Source of the DNA: Lottia gigantea
Lineage: Eukaryota; Mollusca; Gastropoda; Lottiidae
Reading direction: 5' to 3'
Assembly: GCF_000327385.1 (NCBI RefSeq)
Contig: NW_008706746.1
Span: 7,093,279 to 7,157,278, forward strand
DNA: 64,000 bases
How positions within the stretch are numbered: position 1 is the stretch's first letter; each line of letters begins with the position of its first letter. A program made the position numbers and the translations under genes. Of this stretch, positions 9,690-22,424 are shown in pieces. Under the pieces are notes generated by a model. The model was not told the origin of the DNA. It did not search any database and saw only the letters and a list, made by a program, of their open reading frames with translations.

Positions 9690-10135
9690 GATATACATCG
9701 GGATTCGAGCCAGACAAAATTAGACCCTATCTTCAGGTTCCGGGATCAGACAAGAGTTTTCGGACTTGTTGAGAGGCTGCCGATAATGGAAGGCATGTTT
9801 TGATTCTAGTCCCAACAGCTTTAACAAACGATTTTTACGGCTAGTTGGCCTCATAGGCGACGCGGATAAGACCAAACAAAATTGTTTACGATCAGTTTGG
9901 AAGATGTCGCAATGGGTAGACATTTTGGGATTTAATCCGAACAATATTCTACCAACAAGCCCCGACCGATGATTTGGATGGTCGCCCCCGACGTGGATGA
10001 GATCAGAAAAGAGTTTGCGGACTAATGGGGAAGATTTCGCCGTGGACAGACATGTTTGACCTTATCCTTTGTCCAGACAGGTGATTTGTAGGCCCGATAT
10101 GATGAGGATAAGGTCAGAGTATATTTTAATAGTTG
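9690..10135. repeat. Degenerate ~127-bp tandem repeat, 3-4 units
   Basis: GATCAGACAAGAGTTTTCGG at 9745 recurs as GATCAGAAAAGAGTTTGCGG near 9999, with a weaker middle unit near 9870. Blocks such as GGAAGAT.TCGC, AGACAT.TTTGA and TGATTTG.A.G follow in the same order. The ~254-base spacing of the two best units fits two 127-base periods. Confidence 0.5.
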
Positions 10136-12296
10136 GGATTCGTACCGTCCCAAATGAAGATTGATTTATCTCGTGTGAGGAGGTACTGATTATCATGGAA
10201 AGATCAGCGAGGTACCGACTGGTCAGGGACCAACTCACAGACAAGAGTTACATCGATATGTAGCTATCTTTTTACTGGTTCGAAACTTTCTGACTGAATC
10301 AATCTTCTTTAAGTTGATGTTAACGAAATCTCACAGCTCTTGTAGCTCAGGTAAAAGTCAGAAATATTTTAACCAGCCGTAAAGCGTCAAACTTAAGGTA
10401 AGTTTTGAACGGAGTCAGCCAGTCGCAGACAATATGTAAAAACAATGGCATTTTGATGAAAAGTCAAGTCCAAATGCAGTCCTTGGTCGAGTCAAGAAGC
10501 AGTACAGATATTCTGTGCACATAAATCTGATCATCAAGGGTGTTCTGAAAACCATATTTGATGGTGATGATTATATCTTGATGTAGTTTTTAAAAAGGCA
10601 GCAGTCACGCTAGACAATGATGTCAGAGGCGGATCAGCACCGAAAGCAAGTTCGTCGGGCAAAAATCTCATAACTAGGTTAGAAATTCGGGCAATTTCAG
10701 ATATTTCGCCCCCCCTCAAATGATGCCAGTCGCCTCTCATGGCTGGTCCAGTCCCTTTCCACTTCCGGCTACTCATGCGCATTAAACGTTTGCTTGGATA
10801 AACAGTATTGTGGTAGGATAAATATGGCCTACATATTTTTTTTAATAAAGATAGTCACTTTTTAATATTTATATCAGATCGGTTGCCAAGCACCAAATCC
10901 TTGGAAACATAAAAGATAAAATAATCACTCAGATTATGCAGGGATTATTTCTTGTCGCGTAATGTTTACTCATCGATTTAGTTGATTGGATTAAATAGGC
11001 TTATTTACCCATAAATCAGCACGTTCTTATCTAATTTTTACTTTACGGTGTCAACTCGGGACAAAATTATACGAAATTTTATGAATTTATATCATTTTAG
11101 TTTATTTATTGCTTCATAATCTGGTTAATTTTTAAATATTGTGTCTATATAAAGGATATATTAGCCACGACATGCACAACTCTTGCTTTAATTACTTTAT
11201 TAACACCGCAACGTGTTGATTTCATGTTTGTTGTCGTGTTCGTTGGTCATTGACTGTTTGTAATGAACATGAACATGGACATAGAAATATTTCGTCAACC
11301 TCGAATCCCCACACTAATCTATATGTCTTGCTAGACCTGTCGAGTCAAATCTTGAATACCCTTTTGAAACTGTTCAGCCTTTCTTAGGACAGACTAATTA
11401 AAATTAGACAAAACTTTCGTTCCGTTTATTATTAGCTTTTATTTTTAATTAAGCCACTTCAGTGATGATCTAAAGATGGCCTTTTTGACTATTCGTCCGT
11501 TTGATAACCCCGCCAGCCAATCAAATTTCTGCCCTCTCCAACGCTGGGATTTTGTGACGCGAACAAAAGTTGAATTCTGAGAAGTATTAAACAGTGAATG
11601 TACCTTATATGTTCTCATCACAAACTCCGTGAATAAAACTGACGTCCATAACAATTCATTTCAAAATGGCAGCGTCATTGTTGGTGATCTTGGGTGGTTA
11701 AGGTTTTCTGCCTTGAAACTGTTTAGTCAATCTGATGGCTGGGAAAACAGATCATTATTTCTTTACAATAATATTTAGCTTTTCAGATAAATCAGCATTT
11801 AAACCAAGTGAAATGACTGGAGGCGAACAGGTGGAACAATCTCAACAGCGGTTTCTGTCAAACATCATCGAGACAACGTTCGAAAACGCAGCTTCTTTCG
11901 TTCGTAATGTCTCCCTCAAAAAAGAAATGAAAACAGTGATGGAAAGAATACTTTTAACGAATTAATTTAACATGTAAGTGAGCTGCCATTTAATACTGGT
12001 TTATTTTTCTTACAAATTCACTTGCAGAAGAAAATGGCGCCCAATTAGTGAGCTGGCCTCGTTTTGGAGGTTGTAGCAGACGAATAAGGTAGAGTTTATA
12101 AGCTTGATTAAACCAAAAGACCCCGATTCGTGTTTTTTTTATTACAAACAGATCTCTGATTTCACTACAGTGTTATACTTTACAAGTTTTCAAGCCGATA
12201 GAAAGAAATTTCAACACCTCCGGCCTGTTATTAATTTATAAAATTTTATAATACAGTTATTAGGCTACATGCTAGATATTTTAATATTTACTTCAC

Positions 12297-12705
12297 ACAT
12301 AGCTTGCACACCGCCATTAGTCTAATAAGGTCCAGAACAGACGAACGTAAAACTTGTATATGCCCTTAAAATACAATAAAGGGGGCGTACACTGCACTAT
12401 ACGTATATAGTATACTAATTGTATTTGAAACATGGGTTGCTCATTGCTGCCTCGTTATTATAAAAAGGTCCTGAATGTAGACGGACTTGGGGTACAAAAT
12501 AGGGGGCAGACTGACTCAATGAGAGGACAACTGCTGAGGCTGAATCCAAATTGTGGCTACTCTGTGGTGGTGTCATAGTCGCAATTGACTTTGTGCACTC
12601 TAACACATATTTACATTATAAGCGTACATTATGTTTGAAGCTTCGGTTGTAGATTGCTTCCTCATAACAAGGTGTAGAACAGACCGGCGTAAAACTCCAT
12701 TTAAA
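12297..12705 (+). mobile_element. Cluster of three degraded SINE 3' ends
   Basis: CAGAACAGACGAACGTAAAA (12331), CTGAATGTAGACGGAC (12471) and AGAACAGACCGGCGTAAAAC (12675) sit in the same orientation. The second and third follow a GGTTG..CATTGC..CCTC-like block. This suggests repeated insertion of one family, or local duplication of one insertion. Confidence 0.5.
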
Positions 12706-13661
12706 GGCGTTCTGAATTAGAATGTTTATACGCTTAAAGTGCAATAATAGAGGATATATTTTACAAATATATTTCAAACATCGGTTGCACATCGCACAAG
12801 GTGCAAGATACACATTTTTTGAAACATGGAGTAAACTAGTGTCGTAACCGCGCGTAACGCGCGTTCTTTAAAAAAAGGAGGAGATAACTCCTAAATTAAA
12901 ATTCAATTTTTTTGAATGTTTCTTGCACAGACATATTTCATGCTGCCGATATGGATGATTCAAATACAAAATCGTCGTCACTACAGCTGGTTTGGCAATA
13001 TGAAAGACACAGAAAATAACAAACCAAATGATTGAAATGATCAAATGTATCGCACCTGCATAACTCTGCTAGCTTACATGCAGTTTCCTGGTCAGACCGG
13101 AAATGGCTGTTATTCTTTCGTTTCCTGTTTAATTGTTGAAAGGTAGAAAAATAGCCTTGACTTTGATGTTGATATGTCAGAGAAACTAACCCAATGCATA
13201 CGTTTGGTTTAGCGATATAAATGAAATGAACTTGGTTAAAATATGTCCTACAGCCGTATAGTTCCCTAACTCATCGACATTAGGCTGTTGAAAGTCATCA
13301 AAAGACATGAATCCGCTGCCGATTTATCAAAACATTACTATTTAAGTTATCAAAGTCACCTCTTAGATATTCTCTGTTATATATATGGTATTTACCAATA
13401 CCTTCAGGAACTCTTGTACTCAGGTAGTGTTCCAGGCTGGCCCGGCTTTGCCACTTTTCCACTTTTAAATCATAGGATTATTCTAAATAGGGAAAGAACT
13501 TCTGCAATTGCCATTTGGCTTCAACTTTTTGAAATGAATGAAACCACTATTGTCAGGCTGGAATCAGATGGTGTATATAGAGGCCGGCCCCCGATACAGA
13601 CAAAGCTCAGTCTAGGACAACTTCACAATGTCAAGCTATTACGATAATATCCCTTCACCGC

Positions 13662-13733
13662 AAAAGCCACCTTTCTTGGATGTATCTGCTAGTGTACAAT
13701 CCAATCTACAAACAAAAACAAAAGGTGGCTTTT
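13662..13733. repeat. Perfect 13-bp inverted repeat, 46-base loop
   Basis: AAAAGCCACCTTT at 13662-13674 is the exact complement of AAAGGTGGCTTTT at 13721-13733. It could be the ends of a tiny MITE or a cruciform-prone site. Confidence 0.6.
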
Positions 13734-14960
13734 ACATACAAACATATAAGACGAGAGTAGTAATAACTTGACAATGTGAAAATAAGTCTTTAAGCACTTC
13801 AGGGAGAACCTGTCAAGCCTATTATTGTATTTTATTATTGCCGAGAATTAATTCATGAAATTCAGTTTGGGATATTGACTTCTAACACCGTGCTTATGAT
13901 GGAATATTATATATGTCAAAGTCTATCAGCAAGATTAAAGGCGTTTAAGGTCAAGAAGATCAAATGACCTTGTGGGACCTCCCATGGCAAGTGACAAGGA
14001 TGTGGCCAACACATTCACAGAATCACAAAGTCGAGAGTTCCAAGCGTGTGAGAAAGCTATATATGTCAACATGACAAATCCTATCTAATAATCCAATAAA
14101 ATACATTTTTTCACAGTTACAATGGTCCAGATACCGAAAGAGTTTCGATAACCCCGTTCTAATCTCTTTAATTATGGTTATTTAATTTTACGAACCATAA
14201 TCATATTAACAGGAATCATATGGAATGGAAACCGGAAATGGGTTGATCTAACCTTAGTTCAGACCACAGTTAAAAGGATATGACCTAATAAAGATATAGT
14301 TATTTATTATATTGACTTATATTAGATTTCGTATGGCCTCTAAGCAAATCCTATCCAAATCCTTAGCAAATCCAATTTTCTGCTTACACGTGTCTTTAAA
14401 CTCAACTCAACACCTCTGTGAGTGTTACGTATGTCTCAGTGAACGATTTTTTTTGCGTTTGCGGTTGACTACAGACAGCTATACCCCCATCAATACTGTA
14501 GAGGACTTTTGTTCACTGACCCAATCTAATATTTGCACACAAGCATGAAGTGTTTCATAGGTTAAAGTAGTCCCTGTTCCTCAAAGAAAATATTCTAGCA
14601 TCTTATCTTTCCTTAACTCAGTTTAAAAATCTACGAGATTCTCAAAGGATGACCAATATTCCAGCTATTCCTGATATTTGAGTTTCTGGCACCAATGTCA
14701 TGGTTACACACGTGTTGGAAAGTAATTGAAACCAAAATCCCATTTTTTCTACCCAGTGAGAGTAAACAAAGTATCAGAGTGGCGGGTGATATACAAGATC
14801 GCTTCTGACATTTTGGAAAAATATAAACAAAATAGTGGAAACGTAGGTATTTATTGCAGCAGCTGTCTCTGGTACTAAAAATAAACTTGGTGTTTTCTCG
14901 GAGGATTGGATTAAATATAGGCTGCCGTTAAAATAATTCTGAAAAAAAACGCAGTAAAGA

Positions 14961-15470
14961 TTGTTGGTAGATGACAAGAAAACGTTCGCTTCCAGCAGAT
15001 GTTAATATAGCAAACTAGGTAGTTGTTGGTAGGTGACAAGATAACGTCCGATTCCAGCAGATGCTGATATCGCAAACTGGGTAGTTGTTGGTAGGTGACA
15101 AGATAACGTCCGATTCCAGCAGATGCTGATATCGCAAACTGGGTAGTTGTTGGTAGATGACGGGTTAACGTTCGCTTCCAGCAGATGCTGATATCGCAAA
15201 CTAGGTAGTTGTTGGTAGATAACAGGTTAACGTTCGCTTCCAGCAGATACTGATATCGCTAATTAGGTAGTTATTGGTAGATGACAAGTTAACGTTCGCT
15301 TCCAACAGATGCTGATATCGCAAACTAGGTAGTTATTGGTAGTCGTAGTAGTTGGTAGTTGAATCTGATAGTAAAGATAGGTAGGTAGATGACAAGTTAA
15401 CGTTCGCCTCTTGTGGATGCTGATATCGCAAACTAGGTAGTTGTTGATAGTCGTAGTAGTTGGTTCTGAC
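14961..15470 (-). repeat. 62-bp minisatellite array (about 8 units), locus 1
   Basis: Units spaced exactly 62 bases start with AGTTGTTGGTAG at 15021, 15083, 15145, 15207, 15269 and 15331. Each contains AACGTTCGCTTCCAGCAGAT and TGATATCGCAAACTAGG. A last unit near 15439 is 108 bases on, with an inserted GTAGTCGTAGTAGTTGG block. The same unit occurs in opposite orientation at 21835-22022 and 39804-39910. Confidence 0.9.
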
Positions 15471-16133
15471 AGTGAATGCATTCCTTTAAATAAATAGAAT
15501 ATTTACCCAGAGTCTGGTTTTAAGGGGGTCTTCCATAAAATTAACTTTAATTTCAAAGAGATATAGTTAAGTTTAAATGAGTCATTTTACTTAAAATGTG
15601 GTATTTAAGGTAGGAGATCATAAAATTTATATATATTAGTTGCATCCAGCTTTCGTGAGCTAAGAGTTCAAGTTGTTTCCGGTTTCCAAAAGTGATGCAT
15701 GAGGAGATACAAACACAAGTTTGTGATGCAAAAGTATTTGGGTTCCGAATTCTTCCATGTTATTGATCTTATTACATGTTAAACCTTTAGAAAGCTTTAA
15801 ACAAGACCGATAAGCTGTAGGACAAAGACAATTGGACTATTTCTTCTTTACCTGTTTATAATGTTGTCTGTGGTCCATAAGTCAAGGGCTAAATGCTAGG
15901 CTTAAAACCATATAAAACGGACTATAAACTATTATGTAAATGAAATGTTTATCGTCAGTTTAACACAAAATCCATCAAATTTCGTCGTGTTTCAATCAAA
16001 AAACTGAGTACTTTATCACTCATCAAGTGTCCAAACCGACGCCATTATGGTCACAAATTGGACATAAAATCACACCTCCGGAGACGTGAATTTATGTTAC
16101 TCTTTAATTTTTTAAATATCTTATTATTTTCAA
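15471..16133. other. Intergenic, nothing recognised
   Basis: AT-rich sequence between two minisatellites; no gene, element or RNA seen. Confidence 0.5.
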
Positions 16134-16268
16134 GATTTTATTACATCAGCAGAATCACCTTAACACGGGTATTTTCAAGATTTTATTACATCAGCAGAAT
16201 CACCTTAACACGGGTATTTTCAAGATTTTATTACATCAGCAGAATCACCTTAACATGGGTATTTTCAA
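16134..16268 (+). repeat. 45-bp minisatellite, short array (3 units)
   Basis: Three units of 45 bases begin GATTTTATTACATCAGCAGA. The third differs by AACATGGG instead of AACACGGG. It is followed by the 1.07-kb flank that also follows the long array. Confidence 0.95.
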
Positions 16269-17339
16269 GGCATTAAAGTGATTGTAAAGAAGTTTTCTAA
16301 AATGTGCATGTATATCGGTTTAAACAGGACTATTCAGATAACTGCCATTGTATTATGCATATTATGTTGCAACTTGAAGCGAAGACAATGAACCACTCTT
16401 ACCATCATCTAGTCCTTCCATCGAGCACCTCTTTGTAACTGTAACTAAACTCTGCGTCTCGGTTTGTCAACTTAATAAAGCTAAAAATATAAGTTTGTTA
16501 TTTTGATTCTCGAGAGTCAAAACACTGAAGCTAGTAACTAAATCATTCAAAGTATTTTACATTTCATAAAGCTGAATTATTATTAACAGATAACATGTTA
16601 AAGGGAGATAGCGACCTGGTGGCGGTATTTTTAATCTGGAGATTTACTAACTGATATTTGTTGGTGTGCTCGGAGGATATATTTTAAATCATTAGAAAAA
16701 TTGAATGTAAAAAGGTACAGGAGGTGGTACCAATGAAAAAAAAGACTGTCTGATCTTATGGGGATTATGTTGGGTTTTTCAAATTTGAAAGAGAGTTTGT
16801 TGTATCGGGTCAGATTATGTCATCTGCTTCTGAAGTTTCGGACTCTTGAGAAGAAATAAATAACATGGTGTTCCCCGCCTTACAGAATGGATTAATGCAT
16901 AGTTTATGTTCACAGTCTTTTGCATACGGTTTGTTGTCCAAACAGTTTTTCCGCGTCAGCCCCCTTCATTGTTAACAGGCGTTTGAAAAATCCACATCTT
17001 GTCTTCGGATTCGCACCATACACCTCTAGATTGGAGAACATGTATAACTTTTCTAATACAAGACGACTGTGGAAAATTTGATGCAACGAAATCCCGAATT
17101 TGAAATCATAATTCGGAATAAAAACAAGTATGTGCGTTTTCCGTGTCATCCCGCCTATATTATTGACAGGCCATTTAAAAGTCAAATATCTCTCCTTACA
17201 TGTAACGAAATCATGAATTAGAAATTATAATTTTGAAGAAAAACTTTGAAGTGAAAAGTTAAACCAGAATGGCTAATCAAGCTGATATAAATCACGATAA
17301 AAATGTTAAAAATCTGGATTTGTTTAGGTCTGGTTCTGG
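16269..17339. repeat. 1.07-kb flank, copy 1 of exact duplication
   Basis: Appears identical by eye to 18289-19359, a constant offset of 2020 bases. It starts GGCATTAAAGTGATTGTAAA and ends in TCTGGTTCTGG at the gap edge. It holds no recognised gene; a 91-codon open frame on the minus strand occurs in both copies but has no recognisable features. Confidence 0.9.
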
Positions 17340-17389
17340 NNNNNNNNNNNNNNNNNNNNNNNNNNNNNNNNNNNNNNNNNNNNNNNNNN
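17340..17389. other. Assembly gap (50 N)
   Basis: Exactly 50 N. The left edge is inside the duplicated flank and the right edge is inside the 45-bp array, so the adjoining contigs share sequence. Confidence 0.98.
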
Positions 17390-18288
17390 GATTTATTACA
17401 TCAGCAGAATCACCTTAACACGGGTATTTTCAAGATTTTATTACATCAGAAGAATCACCTTAACACGGGTATTTTCAAGATTTTATTACATCAGAAGAAT
17501 CACCTTAACACGGGTATTTTCAAGATTTTATTACATCAGAAGAATCACCTTAACACGGGTATTTTCAAGATTTTATTACATCAGCAGAATCACCTTAACA
17601 CGGGTATTTTCAAGATTTTATTACATCAGCAGAATCACCTTAACACGGGTATTTTCAAGATTTTATTACATCAGAAGAATCACCTTAACACGGGTATTTT
17701 CAAGATTTTATTACATCAGAAGAATCACCTTAACACGGGTATTTTCAAGATTTTATTACATCAGCAGAATCACCTTAACACGGGTATTTTCAAGATTTTA
17801 TTACATCAGCAGAATCACCTTAACACGGGTATTTTCAAGATTTTATTACATCAGAAGAATCACCTTAACACGGGTATTTTCAAGATTTTATTACATCAGC
17901 AGAATCACCTTAACACGGGTATTTTCAAGATTTTATTACATCAGAAGAATCACCTTAACACGGGTATTTTCAAGATTTTATTACATCAGCAGAATCACCT
18001 TAACACGGGTATTTTCAAGATTTTATTACATCAGCAGAATCACCTTAACACGGGTATTTTCAAGATTTTATTACATCAGCAGAATCACCTTAACACGGGT
18101 ATTTTCAAGATTTTATTACATCAGCAGAATCACCTTAACACGGGTATTTTCAAGATTTTATTACATCAGCAGAATCACCTTAACACGGGTATTTTCAAGA
18201 TTTTATTACATCAGCAGAATCACCTTAACACGGGTATTTTCAAGATTTTATTACATCAGCAGAATCACCTTAACACGGGTATTTTCAA
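17390..18288 (+). repeat. 45-bp minisatellite, long array (20 units)
   Basis: 899 bases make 20 units of 45, the first one base short at the gap edge. Units differ mainly at one site (CAGCAG or CAGAAG). The order is 1 CAG, 3 AAG, 2 CAG, 2 AAG, 2 CAG, AAG, CAG, AAG, then 7 CAG, so the right end is the more uniform. Because 45 is a multiple of 3, more than one frame stays open; this is not evidence of a protein. Confidence 0.95.
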
Positions 18289-19359
18289 GGCATTAAAGTG
18301 ATTGTAAAGAAGTTTTCTAAAATGTGCATGTATATCGGTTTAAACAGGACTATTCAGATAACTGCCATTGTATTATGCATATTATGTTGCAACTTGAAGC
18401 GAAGACAATGAACCACTCTTACCATCATCTAGTCCTTCCATCGAGCACCTCTTTGTAACTGTAACTAAACTCTGCGTCTCGGTTTGTCAACTTAATAAAG
18501 CTAAAAATATAAGTTTGTTATTTTGATTCTCGAGAGTCAAAACACTGAAGCTAGTAACTAAATCATTCAAAGTATTTTACATTTCATAAAGCTGAATTAT
18601 TATTAACAGATAACATGTTAAAGGGAGATAGCGACCTGGTGGCGGTATTTTTAATCTGGAGATTTACTAACTGATATTTGTTGGTGTGCTCGGAGGATAT
18701 ATTTTAAATCATTAGAAAAATTGAATGTAAAAAGGTACAGGAGGTGGTACCAATGAAAAAAAAGACTGTCTGATCTTATGGGGATTATGTTGGGTTTTTC
18801 AAATTTGAAAGAGAGTTTGTTGTATCGGGTCAGATTATGTCATCTGCTTCTGAAGTTTCGGACTCTTGAGAAGAAATAAATAACATGGTGTTCCCCGCCT
18901 TACAGAATGGATTAATGCATAGTTTATGTTCACAGTCTTTTGCATACGGTTTGTTGTCCAAACAGTTTTTCCGCGTCAGCCCCCTTCATTGTTAACAGGC
19001 GTTTGAAAAATCCACATCTTGTCTTCGGATTCGCACCATACACCTCTAGATTGGAGAACATGTATAACTTTTCTAATACAAGACGACTGTGGAAAATTTG
19101 ATGCAACGAAATCCCGAATTTGAAATCATAATTCGGAATAAAAACAAGTATGTGCGTTTTCCGTGTCATCCCGCCTATATTATTGACAGGCCATTTAAAA
19201 GTCAAATATCTCTCCTTACATGTAACGAAATCATGAATTAGAAATTATAATTTTGAAGAAAAACTTTGAAGTGAAAAGTTAAACCAGAATGGCTAATCAA
19301 GCTGATATAAATCACGATAAAAATGTTAAAAATCTGGATTTGTTTAGGTCTGGTTCTGG
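18289..19359. repeat. 1.07-kb flank, copy 2 of exact duplication
   Basis: Matches 16269-17339 as far as can be seen, then continues into unique sequence (GGTGAATCCTAATTG). The first 30 bases (TTAAAGTGATTGTAAAGAAG…) resemble the terminal inverted repeat of the TTAA MITE family at 24344-24517. Confidence 0.9.
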
Positions 19360-21834
19360 GTGAATCCTAATTGATCTATTTCCGTTCAGCTTGCAGGTGT
19401 TTAGTTCAAATACACAAAATTAGGCCAGCAGAATTTAAACAGTTCAAAGTTTGAATAGGCAGTCACGTTAAAGGAATACTACCTCTTAGATTGAACATAA
19501 AAAATCGAGTGTTCCCCAAAAAACGTCCCAAAGTTGGACGGGTAGTATCTGATCTCTTTCAAAATTCTCACACTTCAAGATGTCGTTGTCTAACCCTGAA
19601 AGTATGAAAGTCGTGGAATAAAAATTGTACCAGTACTGCATGTCAAAACGTGCAAAAACTTTGGGACGTTTTTTTTTTGAACACCCAATATTCATCAGTG
19701 GACAAGTAATGCTTACACAACAGAATCCTCAAATCCACGAGGCAGTATTTCCTGTCAGTCAGAGTTTTAAGATTGTGAGAAAATAGATGTAAATGGTATA
19801 GGGCCGAGCGATATTAGCTCATGATACCGGCATGGCCCAACTCAAAATTGGGAAATCTCTGGTACTTTGGAATATGAGGATATATTAATTACCCCTTGGG
19901 ATCTAAGCACTCTATGTTCAGAAATGCCGGGTGAACGTTAGAAGTAAAGCCGTGTGCAACGAGTAAAAACGAAACGTCTGTTTTGTCACGAAACGTCTCC
20001 TCTTTGCTTTCCATCCCTGCCAATATTTGATAGGGCTCCGACCAGAAGTTCCATGGCCTCTGTCCTGATCCAATTCCATGCACAAACACAATCAAGGCCT
20101 ACATAAAGTTCATAACTACTTGTGCTACCTAGAGATAAAGTGGACTGCTTGTGTATATGTTATAAATCGCACTTTGAGGAGCATAAATATTTTTGCTTGT
20201 CTTTCAACTTATCTATGTGTAAGGGCGACAACTCTATCTACTCTAGAGATATCTTGTTAATTGGAAATGACGATTTCTATTTGATTAACCTTCGTTGAAG
20301 ATATTGAAAAGGAGTCACAATGACGAATACGCATAGAGAATTCAGGCACAGTGGTTGATTCCACGAATATGAAAGAACTACATTCAATCCTTCAATATAG
20401 ATTCGAGGGTAGTAATTTTACAAGGAATATTAACCACATTTTCACAAAAATCTTATGATTACCATTTAGGGTTAACAGGGAAGACATTCTCACAAAAAGG
20501 TTTTCTTTGTATATCAATTTTTTTAATTTTAAAATATTCCTTTTTATAATACATTTGGATCGTAACGTCATACACGACCCATACCTTTAATAAATTAACT
20601 TGACATTTTCTTTAACATTAAATTCCAATTATATATTTATTTTCTTAATAGAAACCCAGCTATAACTGTTATCCTGATATAATTCCTGTTTGCAGCTGGA
20701 TATTTAATACGACTATTAAATAACCAATTCCAATTGTATCATAGTCGTATCTTTAAGCTTGTCACCAGTGGAACGCAAGGCGTTAAAATGGCGTTATGAT
20801 AGCTGCAATTATTGGTAATTATAGTGGCGAAAATTTCTCTCAAATTGTTCATAATTATGCAAATCGGAAAATTACAGTCATTTATTTTACTGAGGTACTT
20901 GTACTGGTTCACATTTAGTAAACCGAGCCACACTGACAAAACCAACCTCTTATACAACCGTTGTGTTATTACCAGTACCTAGCCCCTTTTAAACCACTTT
21001 TATATCCAATCTTAATAAAATAGTGAGTAGGGCTATTACCATAAAAACTTTCAAAAAAACTTAATTTATTTCAAGTTTTTTTTTAATTTTGTCAAAATTT
21101 GAAAAGCTGTGGTATTTTTGAAATAACACAAAAGTAAAGTAATTCGAAATTCAGACCACTTGAAGCTGAAAAAAATAATCTTTTTTGATGAAAATAGGAA
21201 AATTAATGTTCTTGTGATGAATATCTTATTCAAAGTTAACATTCAAGAAAATTTTCGATGACCCTTAAAGCGTCGACACTGGATTTATTCGAGTTTTTAA
21301 TACGAAGCGGAGTGGATAGCGAACAATAGTGAAAACCTCTGACAGCTGAAAAGGTTCGATTAAGCGGAAACAAGTGTCGTAACAAGAAGTTAAATTAGGA
21401 CAAAGAGGGGAGTTTTTCTATGTCTCTGTAGTTTTTATTTTTCGTGAGAAACGTTTAACCTTACACGTTTTTATTTTTTCTACAATGTGCATCATACAAA
21501 ATAACTATCACGTGACAATGGTTTTATTCGATTCACGGTGCGCATTGAAACACTGAAAATAAATTGCCGTCTAATGAAAACCTACTTATAAGAAATAGAG
21601 TGATTAAGAAATCAATGATGCATGTTGTCAGTTTTTTTCGGTCATGACATCTTAAAGTGAAGGTTTGGCCAGCTTAAAATAACCATTACTGTTAAATCAA
21701 GTACTCAAGCTGAGTACCTGATCAATGACTTCGCATTGTCACCTCACTTGTTATTAACCTTTTATCTATTGTCTCTCTTAATCTCTATATTGTTTCTTGT
21801 TGGTATATATTTTGTTATGTTTTAGTCTCTTGCC
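19360..21834. other. Intergenic, one inverted-repeat element
   Basis: No gene recognised. Apart from the element at 19507-19687 the stretch is AT-rich and shows no clear structure. Confidence 0.45.
19507..19687. mobile_element. MITE-like element with ~30-bp inverted ends
   Basis: The left end is GAGTGTTC followed by AACGTCCCAAAGTT; the right end read in reverse is GGGTGTTC followed by AACGTCCCAAAGTT. The two arms differ in the length of an A-run. 181 bp, non-coding. No clear target duplication, so the class is open. Confidence 0.55.
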
Positions 21835-22022
21835 AACCAATCCAACTACCAACTACTACGACTACCAACAACTACCTAGTTTGCAATATCAGAATCCGCT
21901 GGAAGCGAACGTTAACTTGTCATCTACCAACCAACCAACCATCCTCTTGCCATAGTTTGCAATATCAGCATCCGTTGGAAGCGAACGTTAACTTGTCACC
22001 TACCTACCTACCTACCTACCAT
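21835..22022 (+). repeat. 62-bp repeat family, locus 2 (two units)
   Basis: Starts CCAATCCAACTACCAACTAC, then TAGTTTGCAATATCAG, CCGCTGGAAGCGAACGTTAA and CTTGTCATCTACC. A second unit follows, then a (CTAC)n-type tail. The orientation is opposite to the array at 14961-15470. Confidence 0.85.
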
Positions 22023-22029
22023 TCTCTTG

Positions 22030-22110
22030 CCATTACATCTAATGACGACACGTGTATATTGTGATGAAACGTTATGTGCCTAACCTTATTAAAGAAGTGT
22101 TTTCATTCCA
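22030..22110 (+). mobile_element. Possible retroelement 3' remnant
   Basis: TGACGACACGTGTATATTG then GATGAAACG resembles the TGAAGA…stem…CGAAACG signature often found near the 3' end of CR1-like LINEs and Penelope-like elements. It directly follows the 62-bp repeat. No reverse transcriptase is left. Confidence 0.25.
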
Positions 22111-22424
22111 TAATATTGTCTTGTGTTTTGTTAAATCAAGTCTTCCTTTGTACATTAATTTATCAATTTTGTTAACATTTCTAATCATCATTTGGTTTTT
22201 TGTATTAAAGTTAATAGAGCGAATAGTCCTCGTTATATAAACTTCATTTGCTTATAACGTTTTTAAAAAATTCTGCTTTGAGCTTTTTTTTCTCTTTAAC
22301 GCTCTTTAAATCTTTTAGACGATAATTAACTACCTGTACAAAATTATTGGTTAAAGTTAACATCCCACATAAATCAACATTTACATAGACATTTATGTTA
22401 GTGGATATGTAGTGCCATGGCCAA

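Larger units (their letters stand above)
10136..14960. other. Intergenic, no recognised gene
   Basis: Holds three SINE-tail pieces (12297-12350, around 12430-12500, 12615-12705) and a perfect 13-bp inverted repeat at 13662-13733. Several short open frames (e.g. 13288-13647, 119 codons) show no recognisable domain or splice context and are not called. Confidence 0.45.

Noticed and set aside
13288-13647. 119-codon plus-strand open frame
   Set aside because: No recognisable motif, no splice signals or promoter context; length is possible by chance in AT-rich DNA.
14961-15481. 62-bp array considered as CRISPR
   Set aside because: There are no unique spacers: the whole unit repeats. The sequence is eukaryotic and no cas genes are present. 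The same applies to the 43-bp array at 30540.
17303-18301. 332-codon open frame across the 45-bp array
   Set aside because: The unit length is a multiple of three and has no stop in this frame, so the frame is open by construction. It runs across N bases and encodes only a 15-residue repeat.
16910-19205. Identical 91-codon minus-strand frames at 16910-17185 and 18930-19205
   Set aside because: They are identical only because the whole 1.07-kb flank is duplicated, so this is not evidence of selection on a protein.
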